NCBI RefSeq assembly: GCF_001540865.1
Contig: NC_033629.1
Span: forward strand, 6,140,033 to 6,204,032
Reading direction: 5' to 3'
Length of the DNA stretch: 64,000 bases
Source: Ananas comosus
Taxonomy: Eukaryota > Streptophyta > Magnoliopsida > Poales > Bromeliaceae
Positions within the stretch are counted from its first letter, which is position 1. Each line of letters begins with the position of its first letter. Under the pieces are notes generated by a model. The model did no database searches. It had not been told where the DNA came from and was given only the letters and a program-made list of their open reading frames with translations. Position numbers and translations under genes: made by a program. Positions 1 to 11,076 of the stretch are shown here, one piece after another.

Positions 1-1570
1 TTTACGGCGAGTGATGCGAAGTATATACGGATCATAAGAGCTTAAAGTACTTATTCACTCAGAAGGAGTTAAACTTGAGACAGCGCAGGTGGTTGGAGCT
101 ACTCAAGGATTACGATCTTACTATTCTCTACCACCCGGGCAAGGCTAATGTGGTGGCAGATGCGCTAAGTAGGAAATCGATGAAAAACTTAGCGATGTAT
201 GTCGTGACTCAACCGCCGTTGTTCGAGCAGATGAGGCGGTTGGAGTTGGAGGTGGTGGCTCCTGATACCCCTTTGAAACTGATGACTTTAGTAGTGCAAC
301 CTACATTGCTGGATAGAATCAAAGAAAAGCAAGCCACCGATGAGGGATTGCAAAAGATTAGAGGAAAAAATGATTGATGGTTGCTCCGACGATTTCCTTG
401 TGGACGACCGAGGGTTGATGCATTTTCGGGGACGACTTTGCGTTCCGGCAGATTTGGAAATTAAAGAAGACATTCTCCAAGAAGCGCACCGGGCGCCCTA
501 TGCTATACATCCGGGTGGCACCAAGATGTACAAGGACTTGAAACTGCTTTATTGGTGGCCCGGGATGAAAAAGGATGTTGGCGAGTTCGTTGCTAGATGT
601 CTTAACTTGCCAACAAGTGAAAGCGGAACATCGAGTTCCCGCAGGGAAGCTTCAGAGTTTACCTATACCTGTGTGGAAGTGGGAGAAGATCACCATGGAC
701 TTCGTGACAGGATTGCCTCGCTCTCAACAGGGCACGATGCTACTTGGGTGATCGTGGATAGGTTGACGAAGTCGGCGCACTTCGTGCCTATTCATACTAC
801 TTGGACCGGGGAAAAGCTCGCACAAGTGTACCTTGATGAGATTGTGCGGCTTCACGGAGTGCCTACTTCGATTGTATCTGATCGAGACACCCGGTTTGTG
901 TCTCACTTTTGGAGGAGTCTGCAGGACGCCCTTGGCACTCGATTGGACTTCAGCACTGCTTTCCACCCACAGAGTGATGGACAGTTGGAGCGCACTATTC
1001 AGACCTTAGAGGATATGCTCTGGGCATGTGTGATAGACTTCTAGGGAGGATGGTCGCAGCATCTACCTGTGGCGGAGTTTGCTTATAACAACAGTTAACA
1101 AGCAAGCATCAAGATGGCGCCCTTCGAAGCACTTTATGGACGGAAGTGTAGATCGCCGCTTCATTGGAGTGAAGTTGGCGAGAGACTGGCTTTAGGCTCT
1201 GATGTGCTCCAGGAAGCTGAGGACAAAGTTCGCATCGCTCGGGAGCGACTTTTGACGGCGCAGAGTAGACAGAGGAGCTACGCTGATCAACGGCGGCGGG
1301 ACTTAGAGTTCCAAGTTGGAGACCATGTCTTCTTAAAGGTCTCGCCGACTAGAGGAATAAAGAGATTTGGGATTCGGGGAAAGTTGAGCCCCCGTTTCAT
1401 TGGACCGTATGAGATTTTGAGCGTGTAAGGCCGTAGCGTATAGACTTGCCTACCACCGAACCTATCCGGTGTACATGATGTCTTTCATGTATCAGTCCTC
1501 CGAGGTACATTCACGATCCCAGCTCACGTCTTGAATGCTATACCAGTGGAGCTGCATTGAGGATTGGAGG
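1..1570 (+). pseudogene. Ty3/gypsy pol, 3' part (RNase H end and integrase) of element A1
   Basis: Remnant of a gypsy polyprotein whose 5' part lies outside the window. Reading starts in the end of RNase H ([16 protein letters not shown] residues from about 24, just after an in-frame TGA at 12-14). It continues through the integrase zinc finger (H..H..C, about 489-600; the final cysteine pair is out of frame), the integrase core ([10 protein letters not shown], then [15 protein letters not shown], then [12 protein letters not shown], the D,D-35-E signature) and a GPY-type C-terminal motif near 1400. The frame changes around 340-377. There is an apparent extra base near 604 and a missing base near 732 that cancel, stops at 1042-1044 and near 1097, and another shift after 1425. 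The closest relative in the window is the pol of E1, with the same motif order. It is dead as a gene. Family identification is firm; the exact end is approximate. Confidence 0.9.
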
Positions 1571-2069
1571 CTTCGGAGGTTTGTGGGGGGCAGGGGGGGC
1601 AAGGGCTTTTTTTTCTGTTTTCTCTTTGTTCGGGATTTTGTCTTTTTGGGTTTTTGTTTGTTTATTTTTTTTGCGGGGGTTATTTTATGTTCTTGCATAC
1701 ATTTGTGAGTTAGTTTTCGGAGGTTAGTGTCGGGTTAGGATGCAGTGAAGAAGCTAGTGCTTGGAAATTTAATGTTTGGGAACAGGTTTTCCCTTTGTTA
1801 TTGATAGATTCTTGTGGCAAATCGCACGGGAGTCTGGAGATCTTTCTTTTACGTTCGGGAGTCTGATAGATCGCTTGTATTTTGGCTTTAGGTTTGATGT
1901 CGTTGCGGTAGGCTTTTGGCACTCTTGTGTAGATTTTAGGTTGGCCTTGTGTTTTTTTTTACTTTTTTAGGTGTAAGATGTCTTGATGTAGGTTAATTAT
2001 CTAGATATACCCGCAATTTTCTTCTGTAGTTCTGGGCTTGTTTGTGGACGAAACCCTTTAGGAGGGTAA
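1571..2069 (+). other. 3' noncoding region of A1 with polypurine tract
   Basis: No protein similarity is visible. G-rich and T-rich runs follow the broken pol end. The last nine bases before the LTR (2061-2069, GGAGGGTAA) form a typical polypurine tract, the second-strand primer of LTR retrotransposons. Just upstream is GACGAAACCC, a sequence usual at this place in Del/Tekay elements. Confidence 0.65.
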
Positions 2070-2277
2070 TGTAACACACTGGACCTTTCGCAAATTGGCG
2101 AGGTTCGATCTGTTGTTTTGAATTGTTCTTTGAGTTTTGCCTTCCACTTTGTTTCATCGAGGTTGTCTTGGTAAGGTCGTTTTAGTATGTAGCAGGTGTT
2201 CTCGACATTAGTATTTTGTACCGCATATCTTGTAGAGATGGTTTGGTTCTGTTATTATGTTTCAGTGAACGGTAACC

Positions 2278-2331
<54 letters not shown>

Positions 2332-4859
2332 TTTCTTGATTTTATTTGTTTTAGTTTTTGGAAAAATCCATCATAAAAATATGGATTTTGTTCAGTTCTT
2401 TCTTCGGTCTAGTCATTTTTGTGATGGTATTGGTTACTTTGGTTGTCTGTGTTTGGTATTTCTTGTATTTGGTCTCTTTTAGTAGGCTGGCTTGGTTTAA
2501 GTGTGTCTCGCTTCCGGTAATTTCGTTATTCTGTATGTTTTTGTTTGTTTTTGGCATGGTTGCTCTCGGTTGTGATGCTCTAATTCGGTTTACGAGTTTG
2601 TGAGTTGATAGATGGCTGTTTAACCTTTGCTGAGTTATCATGTTTGTCCACAAATGTGTCATTTTGTCATTTCAGCCATGTAGGCCGAGTGGCGATTTAT
2701 TTGTTGTGTCCTTTTACGAGAGAGGGTATGTACGGTTAACGACTTGTGGCTATTGCTCCTGTTGTAACTGTTTCACTTTTTTCTGTGGGTAGCGTTGCGA
2801 TCAAGTAGCTTTCTGTCATTATTTTTTTTAGTTTTTTTACTTTTGGCGTGGAGCTTCCCCGAACTAGCATGGTGGGTTTTTTTGTGTATTGTGCCTAAAC
2901 TGCGTAGTTAGGTCACCTTCACTTCGTGATATGCTTGTTAAGGGCTTCTCCTAGAGCCACGCAACACTAGGGGAATAGGGAGAAGGTAGGACATGTACCA
3001 GCCTCCCTTTTTGCATTTGCTCTTGTGTGGATTTGTGTTCACGTCATTCATCTTTTGATTTTTTGGATTAGATTTTGCTCATCTCTTTTTTCAACTCATT
3101 TTTTGTTGCTTATTTGTGGTATTGATTTTTCACCATATTTGGTTATTATTTCCAGTCTAATTGAGTCTTTGTGATTTTTAGTAGTCTTTATTGTTGGATA
3201 TAACGGTGGATAGATCTTAGGACTTAGTGTATTTAGAGCTTGATTTAAAGCTTCTAAGAGGTAAGCTTGTTGTTCTTTTCCTCTAAATTGGAGTTTTATT
3301 GTTATAATTGAGATGAAATCCTAGAATGAGGTTTTAGGGTTTAATTTGGGCATTTTGAATTTAGGGCTTTTGGAGCTAGATTGAGTGGATTAGAGGCTTC
3401 CTTTTGGTTGGATTGGAAAGGCTCTAGCTCTCTTTTGGAGCTTTAGAGGAGATTTTGCACTAGAGGTGAGTTTTCCTCACCTATGCTTAATTAGCTTAAT
3501 GATTGAGCTAAGTGTTGTCCGTGTGGTTCGTGTGACGCTTGTTCTCATACCTCTAGGATACTAGGAGGCTAGTGGACACCCTCGTTGGAGCAAACAAAGA
3601 GTTTCGTTGTCATCGGTGGGTTTGGCTTCACGAAAACGGGGCGAAATGGCCCCTAAGCTTTCTAACTATTTTTAAATGCAAATCTATACTAAATGAAATT
3701 TATGTGAATTTTAGAACCCCTAAAATGCATGTGTTATGTATAAGAAAATTTTCACTCTATATAGTAGAGCATTCTGAGTATTGTGGCATGCATTTGGGTT
3801 AAGCTTGGACTTAGTAAATAAAAGTGTCATAAAGGGGCAATTAGACTAGCACATATGAGACTATTGTATTGAGACTTAGAGATAGGCCATTGGACATCTA
3901 TTACTTCCATGTTTTAGACATGATGACATAGAGATAGGCCTATGACAGAGTTGTGACTTATTCCATATTGTAGACATGAGGACTTAATACTTGAGGTATA
4001 CTGATAGCAAGCTTGCCATTGTGCTCATTCGCACATGCTTGTGAGGGTCGCTCCCTACAAGCCGGCACTTCGGAGTTGGCCATTGCGATACGTTCGCCGT
4101 GCGGGATTGGGCGCCGAAGTGTATTGCCGTGGGAAAGGCTCATTCCTAGGGTCGGGATGTTGACTACCACGGGGCCATTAGGCAGGGTAAAACCAGACAG
4201 CCTTCGGGATGTTGGGTATTCATGTGTACATATCTAGTATAGTTGCTTTCTTACTCATGCAAATCATACTAAGTAGAGATATCATGATTATTGGGTACTC
4301 GTTTATTTATTTATTTACAGTGCATTTATCGCTTTTGTTATAGTTGTACACTGACCCTCTTTTATAGTCTCGGGCCTAGTGGTGCATTTCACTGAAGTTA
4401 GTAATTGCCCACTGGGAACTATTATTTAATAGTTCTCACGCCCCTGTTTCTATGTTTTTCTTTCAGAGCCTTCGGCACCGGCGGAGGCACGGGATCGCGG
4501 CAAGGGTGTCTCTTAGCTAGCTCGTGGAGAGTTCTTTTGCGCTAGGTGGTTACTCCTCCTTTTTGTATTTTGAGGGAGGGAGAGGTTTTGTGCCATGTAT
4601 AGAGAGACCACCTTGTACTTCACTCAGCACTCGTTATGGGGCTCCTATTGTATTTACTTTATGCTTTTATTTAGTGGATTATCAGCTTTATGTTCTCTTC
4701 TTTGTTTTAGAACTAGTTGTAAAATGCTCTGATACCATTAGATCTCTTTGTATTACAGTTTTAATTATTGGAAATTTTGTAGACGCCTTATATGTTTTAG
4801 ACGTATGGCGGGTCTGGACTCGTGCCGGGTTGGCTTCCGCTGAGCCCCGGGGCGTGACA
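2070..4859 (+). repeat. 3' LTR of gypsy element A1
   Basis: Begins TGTAACACACTGG directly after the polypurine tract and ends GGGGCGTGACA, so it has TG...CA termini. The start matches LTR A2 (4860-7487, inverse orientation) and the end matches A3 (17132-19634), defining family A. Length is about 2.79 kb. It contains the block ..CCTAGTGG..CCCACTGGGAACT.. that all LTR families in this window share. The sequence to its right is an A2 LTR lacking its 3' end, so A1 appears to have inserted into A2. The TSD should be AGAAC (4860-4864), with its partner left of the window. Confidence 0.85.
2279..2330 (+). repeat. 52-base T homopolymer in the A1 LTR
   Basis: An uninterrupted run of T inside the LTR, about 210 bp from its 5' end. 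It is not seen in the A2 or A3 LTRs at the same place. It may be a local slippage expansion or an assembly-length estimate. Confidence 0.9.
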
Positions 4860-6923
4860 AGAACAAAAGAATCTAACGATGTCAGAGCAAAGTAAATAAC
4901 TAAGTTCTACACAGAGGGGTAAGTATAAAACTGAAATCCACTAATAAAGCCATAGAGTAGTACAAAGAAAATTTCAAATACAAAAACTAAACATAAAGAG
5001 TATATAGGTGGTCTCTCTATACGTGGTTCTCAAAATCTCTCTCTCTCTTGAATACAAAAAAAGGAAAGAGTAAACCACCTAAGCTCACAAGTAGCTTCCA
5101 GCTAACTAGCTACACGACTCCCTTGCTGCGATCCCGTGCCTCCACTGGTGCCGAAGGCTCTGAAATAACATCAAGAAAAGAGGGTATGTGAACTATGATT
5201 TATAGTTCCCAGTGGACAATTACTGACCTTGGCTCAATGCACCACTAGGCCCCAAAAGAAAAGGGTAAGTCCAAAAGCAACAATAATAATAAATGGATTG
5301 CATTTATAGAAGCATGATTAAATTGCTAAACTACTATGTCGCAAATAAACATGATGTCAAATGTGATGTACATCTACTTTATCAAAATGAAGCATGTCCA
5401 AGCATGACTAATATGTCCCATCATAACGAACAAGTAGGCTATCATGATCCACTATATCAAAGTATGATGAGTATGCTCTATCATGGCAGCAACGTATACT
5501 ATGATGCAACAATTAAGACTATCATGTATACTACAAGTCCCAACACTATGCTATAAGCATGTCAAGGTAATCAAACTACTAAGCCTATCTAGTAGTGATA
5601 GTCATTTCCCGATTCAATGTCATTGTTTCCAACATGTTCTAGGACCTACATAGTGTAGTCCAGCTTGTGCCACCTAAGTGTTGGTGGTAGCTCGAGCATT
5701 CCCACTCTAGGAATGAGTCTATCCCTCCCGACCCCGTAGGTTTCTTGATACCGCACGAGCGAACATAAGTCACGTAGGCCAACTCCGGAGTGCCGGCTTG
5801 TAGAGAGCGACCCTCACAAATATGTGCGAATGAGCACAAATGGCAAACAAGCGTAATCATCGTCTCAAGTACCCAATCATCATGTCTCTAGCATGGTAAT
5901 AGTCACTAGCATCTCAACGATCTAGCTCTAGGTCACAATGTGATGTTCCAACACTCACTATGCTTAGTGCCTCTTTATGACACTTAAGCTTGTTATAAGT
6001 TAAGCACATTTCATATTCTATGTTCCATTCATGACATTAGTACTAGGTTCTCATCTAACCCGAGCTCAATGCCCCTTTATGACATTAGCTCACTAACTCA
6101 CAAGTCAAATTAGTCCAATGCTGCTTTATGGCATTATAATAGTTTCAATATCCAATTGAGGTCTAAGTCTATAGGCACTTTACATATGTCATTTCTACTA
6201 TGTAAACATGAACCCAAGTCTCTCATAAGAATGCTAATGCACCTATATGCCTCACATGCGAGTTCTCTACTTCATAGAGGTCCGAAAATACAATGTATGA
6301 AATATAGGCATTTTAAGCATTCTAAAATTATAAATAATACATCTAATATGATTATGCATACTTTTTCACTTAACGATACTCAATTCATCACAAATTAGAT
6401 TTTCTCATTGTGTGGCTAGGTCAAACCCATCGAACCGTCTCGGAATCTTTCGTTTCGCCGAACGGAGTTGTCCACAAGTATCTAAGTACCCTAAAGGTAT
6501 GGAGCGAACAGATAAACAAACGTTACGAGCAACTCTAGGCTCAAACATTAACCACCACAAGCAAAGGGGCAAAAACTCACCTAGGGAGTAGAAAATCTCT
6601 CTCAAGCTCCAAAAGAGAGCTAGATCCTTTCCAATCCGATCAAATGGAAGATCCTAAACCAAACAATTGAGCCTCAAAAGCCCTAGATCAAGAACGCCCA
6701 AAATCAACCCTAAAATCTCATTCTAGTGTTTCATCTCCTAAAAATCAACAAAACATGATCTAGAGGGAAGAAATGAGCAACTAACCTCCTTAGAAGCTCC
6801 AATCCAAGCTCCAAGGGTGAAGAGAAGATCTCCTCTCTTACAAGCACCAAGTCCAAGCCTTCAAGCACCAACAAGGTGGGAAGAGAAGGAGAGGAAAAGA
6901 AATGCTCCAAGTCCTCAAGCTAG

Positions 6924-6963
6924 ATCCTCTTCCTCTTCTTCTCCTTCTTCTTCTTCTTCTTCT
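6924..6963. repeat. (CTT)n/(CTC)n pyrimidine microsatellite
   Basis: Short pyrimidine-only repeat inside LTR A2, downstream of the presumed promoter in LTR orientation. Confidence 0.8.
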
Positions 6964-7114
6964 CTATCTAGGGTGTTGGGAGAGTGAGAGAAGGAGAAAT
7001 GAGAAAAGAGAGAGGGTGAAATGGCCATATAGGCCATCAAATGTAACAAAATTCAAAGAGGCCCCTCAATTTTCCAATATTGCATCAGCCCGGACTGGGC
7101 AGTTTTCGAACTGA

Positions 7115-7260
7115 GGGACCGGTCTCCCCGACATGGGACCGGTCTCTCGGCCTGCCCCAAAAATCCAACGTTCGGGAACCGGTCTCTCCCAGCACGGGAC
7201 TGGTCTCTCCCCGTGTGGACGCACTCGGGGACTGGTCTCACCCGCCAGGGACCGGTTGCC
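7115..7260 (-). promoter_or_regulatory. ACCGGT palindrome array in LTR A2 (ACCGGTCTC style)
   Basis: Exact ACCGGT at 7118, 7138, 7178 and 7251, plus ACTGGT variants at 7199 and 7231, mostly in the context GGGACCGGTCTC. The array sits about 215-355 bp inside the 5' end of the LTR, where U3 enhancers lie. A weak TATA-like CTATATGG and a CT-rich stretch follow on the - strand at about 6960-7035. Regulatory function is inferred from position and repetition. Confidence 0.5.
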
Positions 7261-7487
7261 TCGCCGGCTGCCGAAACGCTATTCTGAGGGGACCGAACTC
7301 TCCTAGCCAGGGACCGATCCCCGAGAGTAAAAACTCTCAGAACTCGTCTAGAACTCAGGTTTTCGAACTTTTTAGGTCGGAAAACATTCTACGACCCTCC
7401 ATCAAGTGTGGAAAAGCTCGAAACACATCCAATCACTCGAACCTCGCAATTTGCACAGGTCCAGTGTGCTACATCCAGTGTGTTACA

Positions 7488-7670
7488 TCGACACTCCTCT
7501 TCGAGTTAAATAACTAAAAAATAAAAACTATAACATAAAAAACTTCATATCATTGTGACAGAGAGACTTGTATACGAAATCATGGAGAAAAATTACTAGC
7601 TGAAATATCAACAAAATTGCTACAGCTGAAACAAAATTATACTTTACCAAATTCAGAAAAATAATACCCT
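7488..7670. other. AT-rich spacer, target of the nest
   Basis: No gene or repeat is recognised apart from the purine-rich - strand tract at its left edge. This is the left flank of the 41 kb nest. The uninterrupted site would run from here (..ATAATACCCT) through GTCAA into 48693 onward. Confidence 0.5.
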
Positions 7671-7766
7671 GTCAATGTAATAACCGAGATTTTGATCAAT
7701 AAAGAGAGAATTGAAATTTGAATTTCGAATTTAGAATTCAAATTGATATATATATGTATATAAGTG

Positions 7767-7800
<34 letters not shown>

Positions 7801-8130
7801 GCTTTTTGGTGGAAACAAAGAGGGTTGATTTCGTCGCGAATCGGTGACCAAAGCGGATGAAACGAAATGCTAGATTCGATGCCCGAGTCGTGCTGAACAC
7901 ACTGGCGCGATCCGATCAGAAATCAGACTGACGGATCTTCGGGAATCGCGAAGTATTCACAGAGAGGTCGAAATCGGCAAAACGGTAGAATCGCGAAAAC
8001 CCCTATATTTTATGTGTCGTTTTGCGCGAATTTGAACGTCGAGGGACTTGTGCGCAAATAACACGTGCTGGCAGGGGACCTAGCTAGAAATATTGGACTT
8101 GGATGGGCTTCCCTGCAATATTACACCTTG

Positions 8131-8136
8131 TATAAA
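8131..8136 (+). promoter_or_regulatory. TATA box of LTR B1
   Basis: TTGTATAAATG about 455 bp inside the LTR, followed within 40 bp by AACCCTAA/telo-box-like motifs and a GC-rich leader. Promoter role is inferred from the motif and its LTR position. Confidence 0.4.
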
Positions 8137-8149
8137 TGTTGTTTTAGGG

Positions 8150-8930
8150 TTCACCCATGGAACCTTAACCCTAATTCGCCCCCAGCTAACCCTAGTCCAC
8201 CCAGCCGATCTCAGCTCCCCCCTACCCTGCCCGTGCACGCGCCCCGACTGCCGACGAGCAGCCCCGGCTACCGAAAATCCCTGCAGCACCTCCCTCTTCC
8301 CTCTCTCGGCCTCTCTCTCCTCCCTCTCGGCCATAGAACTCGGGGAAGCTTCAAAACACCCCTGGAAGCTTTTCCCTTGGCTGAGGCCCATCTCCGGCGC
8401 CGTCCCCCCGCGCCGCTTAAGCCCCCTATGCAAACTGCGGCCAACCGAGCCAACTCGGACCGAGCTGACCTAGGCTTGGGACTCGTGCGCGGTGGAAGCC
8501 CTAGCTCGGCCGCCCCATTGTCAACTGGCCGCCAGCGACCTCCAGCGCGCATCCTCGCCGTCCCCGTACGCCGCCGGCCACCGCCCGAGCTTCCTGCGGC
8601 CGTCCGGGACACGTGCGGGCCGAGCTTGAGCACGCAGTGTCTCCGCGCGCCGCCGCCGCCCACCATCGGGCGTGCCACCCTTCCCTCGGCCTCCGGCGAT
8701 GGATCGTCGTAGCCCTGTGCTCCTCCGACCACCGCGCGGCCACCGTGGACCCATGAACCCAAAAGCTGTTGGCGGGCTTGATCTCCGCCGCCACCCCACC
8801 AGCTGCCGCCCACCGCCGGCCAGCACCTGCCCCGAACCCCTCGGACTGGCCGCACCCGTCCCCTGCTGGAGCGCCCGCCGTCCGGCCGCCGGCGACTATC
8901 CTCAAGCTCCACTGCTCCTTTAAGGCTGTA
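8150..8930 (+). other. GC-rich segment inside LTR B1
   Basis: About 780 bp of C/G-rich sequence (CGCCGCCGCC-like) in an otherwise AT-rich LTR. Counterparts lie at 29800-30560 and 42720-43480 in B2. Overlapping frames occur in four or five phases without codon bias or motifs, so I do not call a protein. It could be a captured host gene fragment or a structured leader. Confidence 0.55.
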
Positions 8931-10127
8931 GTTATGTTTCAGCACTTTATTTTGGGGTTTTGGTCGCCTTTCCGGCGATCCGAAGGCACCCCGATGACTG
9001 TGGAAGTGAGCACGATCATCCTCGTTTCGTGCTGAACATCGTGCTCACCTCCATTGGGGTCAACGATGCCTTGGTTAGCGAGTTTGACGCGATTTAGGCG
9101 CTATGCGTGCTGTTTCGCTGAAGTTCGCATCACTTGCACGGCGGCAACAGAGGCTGGCAGTGCTCCGAAGGGTGAGCACGGCCTCTGACACGCCGAGACC
9201 TATCTGCAGGTGTCTTGGTTTGGCTGATTGACCCCTGTTTTGCATGGATGGACCATAAAAGCCTTGAAATCACATAAAATAATAGGATTTCATGAATCGG
9301 AAGGGCTTTTATGCAAATGTGTTGGTTGTGGTCGCTGTGGGCAGCGTGTGCGGGCTATGGGTGACCTCTGGACTGGTTGTCCAAGGTCCCAAGCCTTTTC
9401 GGAAATCAATTGTTGATTTCCGGTGCATTTTTCGGCAAAATCTGCCGACAGAACACGGTTTGAGTTCGGAATTCTTCCGACGGTGCCTTGTGAGCTATTG
9501 TTATGTCGCTGAGCCTTGTTGGCTGGTCACCCGCATTGTTTCGAGGGTTCAAAAATGACGAGTGAGCGACGGTGGGTTCCAGTGTCGAAATTAACACTTC
9601 CGAAAACCCGGATCGGAACGATCCGATGATAATCGTTTCGACGTGAAGTGATGTGCGCTGCCATGAACCATGGATAATGGTGTTTTGTGGTAGCGGGTGA
9701 CTCATAGTACGAGTCGGTATTTTTCGGGACAGTTCGTGGGTCCCGGCGGAGTCCTGGTGCGGTTTTCTGGACTTCCGGCGTGTTCGGCAATCGATTTTGG
9801 GAAACTGATCCCGGGGTTTCGTTAGTGGGGATTGTGAGTTAGCGTTAGATGTTAGTGGGTTAGATTTTAACCCAGTGGACCTTTCGTAGGTTTGGTTGTT
9901 TCGTCTCCACAGTCGAGAGACCAGTTCTATAGTTGTACAGGTGGGTACTTCGATCCGAAGTCGGTACAGTGGTGCACACTCGGTGATATCTTCTTACCCT
10001 TGCTTTCCTATTATTACTCCACATTCATATATTATATGTTGAGCTTAGCACCTACACTGTGTTCCTTGTTGCTCTACTTAGTTACCTTGCATATCCTGCA
10101 TCATGTTTAGAGTAGAGCAGTTTTGTG

Positions 10128-10250
10128 ATATCTATGACCTGGTTGGTCGGTTCTCTTATCCCGTACCTATGACCAATGGGGTCGGTTTACTGCATTTACT
10201 TTTGTGACCTACTTGGTCGGTTAGACTTTTGGTGACCTATACGGTCGACA
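10128..10250 (+). repeat. GACC..GGTC dyad repeats in LTR B1
   Basis: TGACCTGGTTGGTCGGTT and relatives such as TGACCTACTTGGTCGGTT and TGACCTATACGGTCGAC recur three to four times. The arms GACC and GGTC are inverted half-sites around five bases. The same motif is much more amplified in LTR B2. Confidence 0.6.
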
Positions 10251-10605
10251 CGCCCTGAAGGGCAAGATTGTCGGCTGGTTGCCGACGGTTGGCTATTGAG
10301 CATATCAGCATCGATCGCTCGAGACTCGTACGCATTTCACGAACACCAGCGGTCTGATCCACCGTAAGAGGGTGTTCTTTTCCGGAAAAGTGGTTGTATA
10401 ATATACCGAAACTCGGTAGAGAATATCGAACTTTAGCTGAATTGACTAAAGTGTGTGAAGGAAATAGTTGGACGAAGTCCATTTAACATTCCAACAAGGT
10501 TGGAAGGGTTAAAGTTGAGTTCCAAAAGAGTTAGAAAGGTTTTAGCATTGCTCAGCGCGAATTGGAGTCGAAACGATGCAAAAATTGAGGTCTGGAACTT
10601 TTGTT

Positions 10606-10799
10606 ACCGGTAATGCATTGAACTTGTACCGGTACCAGGCAGCAGACCGAGAGAAGCAGCTCTCGGGTTTGAAAAATCTTGGCTGTTAAACCGGTGACAA
10701 AATATCCTGTACCGGTACCAAGTGTATTACCCAAGAAGGTTGCTCTCGGGTTTGGCTGTACACGATGTGTAACCGGTGACAAATTCACCTTGTACCGGT
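10606..10799 (+). promoter_or_regulatory. ACCGGT palindrome array in LTR C1 (TACCGGTAC style)
   Basis: Exact ACCGGT at 10606, 10628, 10690, 10711, 10772 and 10794, several as GTACCGGTAC. The array occupies 210-400 bp from the LTR start and lies about 80 bp upstream of the TATA box, so it looks like a U3 enhancer. Confidence 0.55.
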
Positions 10800-10877
10800 A
10801 TGCAGTGCACTTCGCAGCAGACTTTGGTCTGCTGCAAATATGAATTGAGGGAGGGTCTTTTTGCAATTTTGGCAGCC

Positions 10878-10886
10878 TATATAAAA
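10878..10886 (+). promoter_or_regulatory. TATA box and pyrimidine-rich initiator region of LTR C1
   Basis: TATATAAAA in the context GCCTATATAAAACCCCAC, followed by a pyrimidine patch (about 10893-10965), the usual plant core-promoter layout. Transcription would start near 10910 and run rightward. Confidence 0.6.
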
Positions 10887-11076
10887 CCCCACACTCCCTT
10901 TCTCTCCCTTTCACAGCAAAACACCCTCTCCTCTCTAATTTTGTCCCTCTCTCTCTCTCTAGGAGCTCTCCACCAAGGCTAAAGGAGGAGATCAAGAGGA
11001 AGTTTTGGGGTTTTGAAGACTTGGGGACTCTCCTACAAGGTGGACCTTGGAGAGCTAGTGGGCTAAGGTAAGGTTT

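Larger units (their letters stand above)
4860..7487 (-). repeat. Family A LTR (A2), truncated by the A1 insertion
   Basis: Read on the - strand it begins TGTAGCACACTGGACC at 7473. A second 14-bp start-like copy, TGTAACACACTGG, lies at 7475-7487. The right flank 7488-7507 reads as purine-rich (CGAAGAGGAGTG) on the - strand, so this may be a 3' LTR rather than a solo LTR. The far end matches A3 (17132-19634) but lacks about the last 100 bp including the terminal GACA. That missing piece should lie left of A1, beyond the window. Internal landmarks shared with A3 are the ACCGGT array near the 5' end and the block around 5100-5250. Confidence 0.8.
7676..10396 (+). repeat. B1 solo LTR, segment 1
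   Basis: Begins TGTAATAACCGAGATTTTGA, comparable with the B2 LTR start TGTAAGGCTGAGATTTTTGA. It contains a (TA)n/(TG)n tract at about 7745-7800, a TATA box, a GC-rich segment at 8150-8930 and dyad repeats near 10128-10250. It breaks off at ..CCGGAAAAGTGGTTG, where LTR C1 enters, and resumes at 45532. The long frames over the GC-rich part are proline/arginine-rich on both strands and show no domain. Confidence 0.88.
10397..11076 (+). repeat. C1 solo LTR, segment 1
   Basis: Starts at TATAATATACCG; C2 has TGTAATATACCG, so the canonical TG has mutated to TA. TSD GGTTG lies at 10392-10396 and again at 45532-45536. It carries an ACCGGT array, a clear TATA box and a CT-rich leader, then is cut by element E1 at GGTTT (11072-11076) and continues at 26349. 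Confidence 0.85.

Noticed and set aside
1..1570. Integrated plant pararetrovirus
   Set aside because: An integrase with D,D-35-E and long LTRs is present. Pararetroviruses lack both, and no movement-protein or coat-like domain was seen.
4731..4744. GCTCTGATACCA in LTR A1, the inverse of a tRNA-Met primer site
   Set aside because: It lies inside an LTR, about 120 bp from its 3' end and in the wrong orientation for this element. It is not next to an LTR boundary, so chance or ancient relic.
8160..8205. Interstitial telomere repeat (CCCTAA motifs)
   Set aside because: Only isolated AACCCTAA-type motifs, not a tandem array; better read as telo-box promoter motifs.
8065..8945. Frames of 101-225 codons on both strands over the GC-rich part of LTR B1, and similar ones at 29707-30551 and 42615-43503
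   Set aside because: They overlap in four or five phases, are proline/arginine-rich as expected of GC-rich DNA, and the frames are not preserved between the family B copies.
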